A stretch of 52,285 bases of DNA from Actinomycetes bacterium (GTDB lineage: Bacteria; Actinomycetota; JAHEXW01), in the NCBI GenBank assembly GCA_023251915.1, contig JAHEXW010000012.1, positions 1 to 52,285 of the forward strand, read 5' to 3'. Each line of letters begins with the position of its first letter. Positions within the stretch are counted from its first letter, which is position 1. Shown piece by piece: positions 37,637 to 45,242 of the stretch. Below the pieces are notes generated by a model. That model worked only from the letters and a program-made list of their open reading frames with translations, did no database searches and was not told the origin of the DNA. The position numbers were made by a program, and so were the translations under genes.

Positions 37637-38539
37637 CTAGGGGACAAAGACGACAATCCTGTTGCGTCCGGTTTGTTTGGCTTGATACATGGCCGTGTCG
37701 CCATGCCCCAGCACGTCATCCGGCGCAGTGGTGCCGTCAATCGCAGCCACGCCTATGCTGAGGGTCAAATTGAAATCCCAATCGCCGTCGCGGTAGCCGT
37801 CAACCTCCTGGCGCATCCGCTCGGCAACCAGCAGCGCCTCATCGACTCCCTGGCCTTCCAACAGGGCGGCAAACTCGTCCCCGCCGACGCGGCCCAGCAT
37901 ATCTTCTTTCCGGATCCAGCGCTTTAAAGCGACGGTCAGATCGCGCAAAGTATTGTCACCGGCTTCGTGTCCAAAAGTGTCGTTAACTTTCTTGAAGAAA
38001 TCGACGTCAATGAAGAGCAGGGAGCTAATCCGGCCGCGCGCCGCTCGCGCGACCGCTCGCTCAAGCGCTTCCTGCAGGGCGCGCCGGTTGGCGACTCCGG
38101 TCAAGGGATCGTGGGCGGCCATGAAAGCCATGCTCTCGGCGTACTCCCTGGTCTCGGTGACGTCATAGCAGGAGCCGACGTATCCCCCGAACGTGCCGTC
38201 GAGCCCTTCGTAAGGCCGGCCGAAATCCTTTATCCAGCGGTAGACGCCGTCGTACCGCCGCAAACGATACTCCATCTCGAACGGCTCGCGCTTGTCGAAA
38301 GCGTCCAAGTAAGTCTGAACGCACCTGTCTAAGTCGTCCGGATGAACGCCTTCAATCCAGCCGTCTCCCAGCTCCTGCTCCAAAGTGCGGCCGGTAAACT
38401 TGAGCCAGATCTTGTTGAAATAGTCACATTTGCCGTCGAGCCCGCTGCGCCATATCAGCGCCGGGAAATCATCAAACATTTTGAGCGCGAGTTCGCACTC
38501 GTCGTGATTTACGGGACGTTTGTTGGCTGAGTCAGTCAT
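37637..38539 (-). CDS. PAS-GGDEF diguanylate cyclase
   Basis: PAS (FPALIWRSGLDGKCDYFNKIWLKFTG), GRVGGDEFAALLEG. Confidence 0.93.
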   Translation of the reverse strand: MTDSANKRPVNHDECELALKMFDDFPALIWRSGLDGKCDYFNKIWLKFTGRTLEQELGDGWIEGVHPDDLDRCVQTYLDAFDKREPFEMEYRLRRYDGVYRWIKDFGRPYEGLDGTFGGYVGSCYDVTETREYAESMAFMAAHDPLTGVANRRALQEALERAVARAARGRISSLLFIDVDFFKKVNDTFGHEAGDNTLRDLTVALKRWIRKEDMLGRVGGDEFAALLEGQGVDEALLVAERMRQEVDGYRDGDWDFNLTLSIGVAAIDGTTAPDDVLGHGDTAMYQAKQTGRNRIVVFVP

Positions 38540-39485
38540 CTATTGTCTCCACTTTGTCCAGCTTAAGGCTTATCTTATTGAGCCGTCTGTCGGCCTCGTC
38601 GTATTTGCCGGCGGCATTTTTCAAATGAGTGCCCAGGGTTTCGAAATCACTCGCAAATCGTCCGACGTCCCCTCTTACCCGGCTGATCAAATCAACGATC
38701 TCAGCCGCCCGCTCCTCGACCTTTAAACCCCGCAACCCCAGCATGACGGTCTGCAGATATGCAAAGGTCGTGCTAGGTGAGACAGGAATAACCTTGCGGC
38801 TGACCGCGTAGTCTGCCGCATTGCTGCCGGTGGCGTCGTCGCGCGCGATAACCTCGTAATAAATGCTTTCCGTCGGCAAATACATCAAGGCGAAATCGTA
38901 CGTGTTTTCGTCCGGCAGGATGTATTTCTCGGCAATGGCGTCGGCATGCTTCTTAACGTCAGACGCGAATTGGCGGCGCCATTTGGCCTTCTGATCGTCG
39001 CCTGCGGCGTCAACCATTTTGCGAAAACTCTCTAAGGGGAATTTGGCGTCGACCGGAACTAAGCGGTCGCCCAGGCGAATAACGGCGTCAACGGTCGCAC
39101 CGGATTTAAAACAGTATTGGAACGAACAGTTACCGGGCAATATCTGGGTCAAAACCTCTTGCAGCAAGACTTCGCCCAGAATGCCTCTCATCTTCGGCGG
39201 CTTTAGAACATCCTGCAGAGCCGAAATGTCCTGGCAAACCTCGAGTATACGCCGGCTGGCGGCTCCCAGTTCGCCCAGATGATGTTGTACGCCGGATAAA
39301 GTTTGGTTGGCGCCGTCCAGCCTGCTGTCAATGCGTCCGGTAGTCTCCATTAGCTGCGTATTCATCGCGTTAAGTCGGTCCGCGATCTCCAACCGGAGCG
39401 TCTGGCTCTGGCGCCCCACGGCGCCAATGGCGATCACCAGCCCAACAACCACTATGACCAGCAAAACAGTAATCAATGTTTCCAT
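38532..39485 (-). CDS. rmuC: DNA recombination protein RmuC homologue
   Basis: RGILGEVLLQEVLTQILP, VDAVIRLGDRLVPVDAKFPLESF, YLPTESIYYEV. Confidence 0.92.
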   Translation of the reverse strand: METLITVLLVIVVVGLVIAIGAVGRQSQTLRLEIADRLNAMNTQLMETTGRIDSRLDGANQTLSGVQHHLGELGAASRRILEVCQDISALQDVLKPPKMRGILGEVLLQEVLTQILPGNCSFQYCFKSGATVDAVIRLGDRLVPVDAKFPLESFRKMVDAAGDDQKAKWRRQFASDVKKHADAIAEKYILPDENTYDFALMYLPTESIYYEVIARDDATGSNAADYAVSRKVIPVSPSTTFAYLQTVMLGLRGLKVEERAAEIVDLISRVRGDVGRFASDFETLGTHLKNAAGKYDEADRRLNKISLKLDKVETIDD

Positions 39486-39497
39486 GGGAATAGTATA

Positions 39498-40121
39498 CTA
39501 TGCGGTCTCTCGGCACGGCGCGAAAGATAAGCGGTGCACCGGAGACGGACCGTGGCTGCGTAAAGCTTGCAGGTGCGCGGCGCTGCCATAGCCCTTGTGC
39601 CCCGCAAAGCCGTATTCCGGGTACTGTTCGGATAGCTCGATCATGATTCGATCCCGCCTTACCTTGGCGACTATCGACGCAGCCGCAATGGCCGGATGGG
39701 ATTCCTCGCCATTAACGACGCCGTGCCAAGGCACGGCAAATCCAGGATTTTCATACCAGTCGGCAAGCACGCAGTCCGGACGATCTGTCAGGGCTGCGAC
39801 TGCCTGTTCGAGGGCGGTCATGTTGGCATGCTGAATGCCGTCCCGGTCGATGTCCGACGGGCTGACTTCCGCAAGACCGACGGCCAGCGCATGTTGTTCA
39901 ATCAATAGATACCAGGTATCACGTTGGCCGGGTGTGAGTTTTTTGCTGTCCTTTACGCCCTTGAGTTTGTTGTTCGCAGGCATTATCACGGCAGCGGCGA
40001 CGATCGGTCCGGCTAGGGCTCCGCGGCCCGCTTCGTCTGTTCCGGCTATCAGTCGGTAGCCCTCGCTTACCAACCAGCGTCTAAGCGCGGCGGGAGCGGC
40101 CTTAATACGGGCTGCGGGCAT
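39498..40121 (-). CDS. rnhB: Ribonuclease HII
   Basis: IAGTDEAGRGALAGPIVAAAVI, SIVAKVRRDRIM; ATG at 40121 overlapping lepB. Confidence 0.94.
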   Translation of the reverse strand: MPAARIKAAPAALRRWLVSEGYRLIAGTDEAGRGALAGPIVAAAVIMPANNKLKGVKDSKKLTPGQRDTWYLLIEQHALAVGLAEVSPSDIDRDGIQHANMTALEQAVAALTDRPDCVLADWYENPGFAVPWHGVVNGEESHPAIAAASIVAKVRRDRIMIELSEQYPEYGFAGHKGYGSAAHLQALRSHGPSPVHRLSFAPCRETA

Positions 40122-40638
40122 GGCTGAGCGGCCACCATATGACCATAACCTTGCCCAGTATCTCAGATTTCTTAACCGGCCCAAACCTGCGGCTGTCCTG
40201 GCTGACGGTTCGGTTGTCGCCCATGACGAAAAACTCTCCCTGTCCGATGCGGATGGGACCGATAGTATCCACCGACTTGTCACGCGCTATATATGGTTCG
40301 GAAATCTTCTTGTCGTTGACATAGACGACTCCGTTGCGCATCTCAAACGTATCGTTAGGACCTGCTATGATGCGCTTTATGAAGTCATCCTGACTGCCCA
40401 TGGGGTCGACAAGGATGACGATGTCGCCCTGCTTGGGATCGGAGAACTTGTATACCAGGCGGTTTATGAATACCCGGTCATACTCGTAGAAGTTGGGTTC
40501 CATAGAGTGTTGTCTGATCACGAAGTTGCCAAAAACAAAGTTTTGCAGCAGGTACGCCAGCGCGAATGCGATGACGAATATGATCGCGTATTCGATTACA
40601 ACAGAAATAAAGCTGCGGTCGGCTCCGCCTTCTGACAT
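40102..40638 (-). CDS. lepB: Signal peptidase I
   Basis: IRQHSMEPNFYEYDRVFINRLVYKF, FVMGDNRTVSQDSRRFGPV. Confidence 0.93.
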   Translation of the reverse strand: MSEGGADRSFISVVIEYAIIFVIAFALAYLLQNFVFGNFVIRQHSMEPNFYEYDRVFINRLVYKFSDPKQGDIVILVDPMGSQDDFIKRIIAGPNDTFEMRNGVVYVNDKKISEPYIARDKSVDTIGPIRIGQGEFFVMGDNRTVSQDSRRFGPVKKSEILGKVMVIWWPLSHARSPY

Positions 40639-41288
40639 CAGTCTTTAATGTCGGCGGGAGGCTCGGTGTCCTCAGGTGCGGCGTCTTCCGTCGAAGCAAC
40701 CTCCGCCGAAGCAACCTCCGACTCGGAACGCTCTACGTCATTGCGAGCCTCCTGTTCTTCAGGAGCCGAAGCAACCTCCCCCGAAGCAACCTCCGACGAA
40801 GCAACCTCCCCCGAAGCAACCTCCCCCGAAGCAACCTCCGCCGCCGCGATGTCCTCAACCGGAGCTTCCGCCACTTCATCCAAACCTAAGCGCTTACGTT
40901 CGCTGTCAGAGTGAGCGATATCCTCGCTGGCAGGAATGCCGCCCTCAACAAACATCTCTTTGACGCGGGCTTTCTTGCCGACCCGCTCGCGCAGGTAATA
41001 CAGCTTGGCGCGGCGTACCGTTCCACGCGTTTTGATCTCGATCTTGGCCAGCATAGGGCTGTGCGTCGGAAACGTACGCTCCGTGCCTACGCCGAAACTT
41101 ATTTTGCGGACAGTAAACGTTTCCTGCAACCCGCTGCCTTGCCGTTTGATCACTGTGCCTTGGAATACCTGGATGCGCTCGCGCTCCCCCTCGACAACCC
41201 TGACGTGGATCTTAACCGTATCGCCAGCCTTGAAATCAGGAATGTTCTTGCGCAGATATTCACTCTCAAATGCCTCGATCTTACCCAT
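40638..41288 (-). CDS. rplS: 50S ribosomal protein L19 with a roughly 100-aa C-terminal extension
   Basis: Core [35 protein letters not shown]...[20 protein letters not shown]; tail [19 protein letters not shown]... Confidence 0.94.
   Translation of the reverse strand: MGKIEAFESEYLRKNIPDFKAGDTVKIHVRVVEGERERIQVFQGTVIKRQGSGLQETFTVRKISFGVGTERTFPTHSPMLAKIEIKTRGTVRRAKLYYLRERVGKKARVKEMFVEGGIPASEDIAHSDSERKRLGLDEVAEAPVEDIAAAEVASGEVASGEVASSEVASGEVASAPEEQEARNDVERSESEVASAEVASTEDAAPEDTEPPADIKD
40693..40839 (-). repeat. 15-bp coding tandem repeat (GAGGTTGCTTCGNNN = EVASx) interrupted by one dispersed element
   Basis: GAAGCAACCTCC on the plus strand at 40693, 40708, 40768, 40783, 40798, 40813, 40828; 15-bp phase kept across a 60-bp gap. 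Confidence 0.95.
40729..40780 (+). repeat. Dispersed hairpin element, copy C, inside rplS
   Basis: CGCTCTACGTCATTGCGAG-CCTCCTGTTCTTCAGGAGC-CGAAGCAACCTCCC; CTCCTG/CAGGAG stem. Confidence 0.95.
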
Positions 41289-42073
41289 TAATCCTTATCT
41301 CTCCTTCGCTCTTTCTCGTAATCATGCAACAGCCTTTCGGCCAGCTGTGTTTCTTCTTTGGTCAGGTTCGCCCGCCGCAAGAGATCGGGCCGGCGCCGCG
41401 CGGTCGCGATAATTGCTTGGTCGCGACGCCATCTAGAGATTTTACCATGATTCCCGCTTAAAAGAACATCCGGAACCGCCCGTTCGTTAAATATTTGCGG
41501 CCTCGTATACTGCGGGTACTCCAACAGGCCATCTTCAAATGATTCTTCGAGCAGCGAGGCCGCGTCGCCCAAGACGCCCGGCAGCAGCCGAGTGACGGCG
41601 TCAGCAACGACGGCAGCCGCCGGTTCCCCGCCGCTCAGAACGTAGTCTCCAATCGAGATATCGTCTGTGGCAATTTCGTGTATCCGCTCGTCAAGCCCCT
41701 CATAATGCCCGCAAACCAGCACTAGCCGCTTGGCCCGAGAGAGGTCACTAGCAAGCGTCTGGTCAAAGACTTTGCCTCTGGGAGTAAGAATGACGAGCCT
41801 GGTGTCTTTGGGCGCTTCGGTCATAGCTTTGGCGATGGCCAGCGATACGGGCTCCGGCTTCATTACCATCCCCGGACCGCCTCCGAAGGGATAATCGTCT
41901 ACCGTCCGGTGCGCGTCGCGCGTAAAGTCACGGATGTCGCTGACATTAAAATCAAGCAAACCCTTTTCAATCGCTATCCGACCGACGCCCTCGGCGCAAA
42001 AATCTGCAAAGTAACCGGGGAATATGGTCAAAATGTCTATCCGGTAGGGGGAACCCCCGTCTGCTTGGTTCAC
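41288..42073 (-). CDS. trmD: tRNA (guanine-N1)-methyltransferase TrmD
   Basis: [49 protein letters not shown]. Confidence 0.96.
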   Translation of the reverse strand: MNQADGGSPYRIDILTIFPGYFADFCAEGVGRIAIEKGLLDFNVSDIRDFTRDAHRTVDDYPFGGGPGMVMKPEPVSLAIAKAMTEAPKDTRLVILTPRGKVFDQTLASDLSRAKRLVLVCGHYEGLDERIHEIATDDISIGDYVLSGGEPAAAVVADAVTRLLPGVLGDAASLLEESFEDGLLEYPQYTRPQIFNERAVPDVLLSGNHGKISRWRRDQAIIATARRRPDLLRRANLTKEETQLAERLLHDYEKERRRDKD

Positions 42074-42315
42074 AGTTCCAACAACCCGGGCAACGGCTCA
42101 ATAACCATCTTCCCTGCCCGCAGATCGATAACCTTTATAACTTGGTGTATCGCAGGCAACAGAACCTCATTTCCGGCGTCGTCCCGCACAGAGTAGACAT
42201 CATTCGCGCCGGTGAAAATGATTCTTTCGACACGGCCAAGCGCTCGGCCATCTGTCGTTTCAACCGACAAACCGACAATCTCATCGTAATCGTATTCGAC
42301 TCCGTCAGAGATCAT
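42070..42315 (-). CDS. rimM: RimM-like protein retaining only the C-terminal PRC-barrel domain
   Basis: DEIVGLSVETTDGRALGRVERIIFTGANDVYSVRD...[30 protein letters not shown]; between khpA and trmD. Confidence 0.8.
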   Translation of the reverse strand: MISDGVEYDYDEIVGLSVETTDGRALGRVERIIFTGANDVYSVRDDAGNEVLLPAIHQVIKVIDLRAGKMVIEPLPGLLEL

Positions 42316-42564
42316 TTACTTATCGTCGATTTCGATGTTGACGTCGCCTTCGTCACCCGCTGCGGCCCGCAACACTGTCCGCAGAGCCGACGCGACGCGC
42401 CCTTTTTTGCCGATGACGCGACCCATATCGTCCGCCGCGACTTGAACGTGCAAAACAAGCTCGTCGCCGCGCTCCCGGGTTGTCACCCGGACCTCGTCCT
42501 TAACGCTGGCTACCGCCACAACCAGAGTCTCCGCCAGCAATCGTAATCTGTCTTGATTTTCCAT
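42316..42564 (-). CDS. khpA: KH domain RNA-binding protein KhpA
   Basis: DDMGRVIGKKGRVASALRTVLRAAA; downstream of rpsP. Confidence 0.9.
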   Translation of the reverse strand: MENQDRLRLLAETLVVAVASVKDEVRVTTRERGDELVLHVQVAADDMGRVIGKKGRVASALRTVLRAAAGDEGDVNIEIDDK

Positions 42565-42864
42565 CTAGACTGCCTTTTTCGCGATCTTTATGGCCGCTTT
42601 TTTCGGAGTCTCTTCGATTGCTCCCGCAATCGTCAGTAGTTTCTTTACCGTATTAGTCGGCTGCGCTCCCTGGCCAAGCCAAGCCTTCGCTTTTTCCACA
42701 TCAATCTCGACGACAGAGGGTTCGGTTTTGGGGTCGTAAAAACCTATGCTTTCGATAAAGCGCCCGTCGCGCGGCATCCTGGAATCAGCGACGACAACGC
42801 GATATGATGGAAGTTTTTTTCTACCTGTTCTGGTCAACCTAATTTTTACTGCCAAACTGTGCAC
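42565..42864 (-). CDS. rpsP: 30S ribosomal protein S16
   Basis: [40 protein letters not shown]. Confidence 0.96.
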   Translation of the reverse strand: MHSLAVKIRLTRTGRKKLPSYRVVVADSRMPRDGRFIESIGFYDPKTEPSVVEIDVEKAKAWLGQGAQPTNTVKKLLTIAGAIEETPKKAAIKIAKKAV

Positions 42865-42894
42865 CTCCTTCGTGGTTTCTCGAGAAATTATTAC

Positions 42895-44223
42895 CTATCC
42901 TGGAAAACCAGCCGGCCAGCCGCGTTTCTTCGACTTGCCCTGGGCTGACTTGACCATCTTGCGCATCGCATCAAACTGCTTGAGCAGCCCGTTTACTTCT
43001 GTAACTGTCGTTCCGCTGCCGCGGGCGATGCGGGCCCGCCTGCTCCCGTCAATCAGCCGGGGAGTTTGTCGTTCCTGGCTGGTCATCGACTGGATGATTG
43101 CTTTCGTTCGACCCAGCCCCGATTCTTCAACTTCAGCTCCCCGCAGCTCTTTTGGCAGCATATGCTTCGGAAGCATGCTAATCATATCATTGAGCCCGCC
43201 CATCTTGCTTATCTGCTCTAGTTGGGACAGGAAGTCGTCTAAGGTGAAAGCGTCTCGCTCCAGTTTCTCCGCCAGAGCACGCGCCTCGGATTCGTCCACG
43301 GCCGTCTCGGCCCGTTCTATCAGGCTTATTACGTCACCCATGCCGAGTATCCGGGCCGCCATTCTATCCGGATGGAATACCTCAAAGTCTTGCGGCTTCT
43401 CTCCGGTCGACACGAACATGATCGGCTTGCCGGTGACCCGTTTGATCGATAGAGCGGCACCGCCGCGCGCATCGCCATCCAGTTTTGTTAAGATAACGCC
43501 CTCAAAATCTAGCGCATCGTCGAACGCGCTAGCCTGGTTGACCGCGTCTTGACCGATCATGGCGTCAGCCACGAACAGTATATGCCCGGGCTTCACTGCG
43601 CTCTTTAGAGCGACTATCTCGGCCATCAGATCGTTGTCAATGTGCAGCCGACCGGCCGTGTCCACAATGACCACGTCGGGTTGAGTCCCGGATTCGCCGT
43701 GGACCGCGGCTGCGGCGATGTCAATCGCCGTTTGACCCGTTTTGCCTCGCCAAACGTCAACATTCAGCTCAGCGCCCAGACTAACAAGCTGGTCTTGCGC
43801 CGCCGGACGATACGTGTCCGCCGCCACCAGCAATACTTTCTTGCCTTCCCGTCTTAGAAGAAGTGCCAGCTTGGCCGCGGCGGTCGTCTTGCCGGAGCCC
43901 TGCAGTCCGGTTAACAGGATGACGTCCGGCTTTTTGCCGATCTTTAACTGCACGGCCGATTCGCCCATGACGCGCGCCAATTCGTCGCGCAGCACCTTGA
44001 CGACCTGCTGACCGGGCGTAAGGCTCTTTAGAACAGACTCACCTAAGGCGAGGTTTTTGACATCGGCGACAATATCCTTAACAACTTTAAAGTTGACGTC
44101 CGCTTCTAACAGCGCCAACCGAATCTGGCGGCTTGCTTCCGCGATATCCTTCTCGTCAACGCGCCCGCGCCCGCGAATTCCGGCTAATATGTCAGTGAAG
44201 CGTCCGGCCAATGTGTCAAACAT
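42895..44223 (-). CDS. ffh: Signal recognition particle protein Ffh
   Basis: LTGLQGSGKTTAAAKLA, VDTAGRL, TKLDGDARGGAALS. Confidence 0.97.
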   Translation of the reverse strand: MFDTLAGRFTDILAGIRGRGRVDEKDIAEASRQIRLALLEADVNFKVVKDIVADVKNLALGESVLKSLTPGQQVVKVLRDELARVMGESAVQLKIGKKPDVILLTGLQGSGKTTAAAKLALLLRREGKKVLLVAADTYRPAAQDQLVSLGAELNVDVWRGKTGQTAIDIAAAAVHGESGTQPDVVIVDTAGRLHIDNDLMAEIVALKSAVKPGHILFVADAMIGQDAVNQASAFDDALDFEGVILTKLDGDARGGAALSIKRVTGKPIMFVSTGEKPQDFEVFHPDRMAARILGMGDVISLIERAETAVDESEARALAEKLERDAFTLDDFLSQLEQISKMGGLNDMISMLPKHMLPKELRGAEVEESGLGRTKAIIQSMTSQERQTPRLIDGSRRARIARGSGTTVTEVNGLLKQFDAMRKMVKSAQGKSKKRGWPAGFPG

Positions 44224-44243
44224 GAGCCATCTCTCCTATACCC

Positions 44244-44283
44244 ATAAAAAAAGACCCCGCTAAAAGTCTTTTGCGCAGGTCTT
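44244..44283 (-). terminator. Rho-independent terminator between ftsY and ffh
   Basis: Minus strand AAGACC...GGGGTCTTTTTTT stem followed by a T-run. Confidence 0.7.
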
Positions 44284-44318
44284 CTGTCCTTTTATTCTAA
44301 AGAGTTTCGGAACAGGTG

Positions 44319-45242
44319 TCAATCCAACAGGGCCGCCGCGAAATTGTTGGAATCGAAGTCTATCAGGTCCGCTTCCGTCTCGCCGGTACCGAGCATAACC
44401 ACCGGCAGTCCGGTCGCACGGGCGACGGCAACCACGATGCCGCCCTTGGCCGTACCGTCCAGCTTGGTCAGAATCAGTCCGTCCAACCCGATCTTCTCGG
44501 CAAATGCTGTCGCCTGCGCCAAACCATTCTGTCCGGTTGTTGCGTCCATCACCAGCCATGACAGCAAATGCGCCTCCGGCAATTCTCTCGTCAACACGCC
44601 TTTGACCTTCTTAAGTTCTTCCATGAGCGGCGCCTTTGTCTGCAGCCGGCCGGCCGTATCGATAATCAAGTAATCAGCGCCTCTCGCTTTCGCGGCAGCG
44701 GCGGCGTCGTAAGCAACAGCGGCGCTGTCGCCTCCGCGCTTGTGCTTGACGAGATAAGCTCCGGTCCTGTCCGCCCAAACGGCGACTTGCTCGATGGCGG
44801 CCGCTCGAAATGTATCCGCCGCAGCAATGACTACAGTTCCGCCCGCGTCAGCGAAGCGGCGGGCTAGTTTCCCGGCCGTGGTTGTCTTGCCTGTTCCATT
44901 CACGCCCACGAGGAATATCACAGTCAATGACGCGTCATGTTTGCCAAGGATTGGGGCAGGAATCATCTCGGCCGCAATGGCGGCTTGCAGCATCTCTTTA
45001 AGCTCGCCGGAGTCGCCGGGCGGGTGGCGAAGCGCGTCGCGCCGGATACGGTCAATGATCTCTGTTGCGGCGGTCAGGCCCATATCGGCGCCGATAAGTA
45101 TCTCTTCCAACTCATCCCAGGTCTCGTCGTCGAAAACGCCCCGGCCGAAGACCCTGTTTACGGGTGCCGCCAGCGAGTCGCGGGTTTTGGACATCGCGCT
45201 CTTAACCCGGCTCAGCCAGCCGTTTGCCGGGATCGCACTCAT
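44319..45242 (-). CDS. ftsY: Signal recognition particle receptor FtsY
   Basis: LVGVNGTGKTTTAGKLA, IDTAGRLQTKAPLMEELKK, TKLDGTAKGG. Confidence 0.96.
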   Translation of the reverse strand: MSAIPANGWLSRVKSAMSKTRDSLAAPVNRVFGRGVFDDETWDELEEILIGADMGLTAATEIIDRIRRDALRHPPGDSGELKEMLQAAIAAEMIPAPILGKHDASLTVIFLVGVNGTGKTTTAGKLARRFADAGGTVVIAAADTFRAAAIEQVAVWADRTGAYLVKHKRGGDSAAVAYDAAAAAKARGADYLIIDTAGRLQTKAPLMEELKKVKGVLTRELPEAHLLSWLVMDATTGQNGLAQATAFAEKIGLDGLILTKLDGTAKGGIVVAVARATGLPVVMLGTGETEADLIDFDSNNFAAALLD

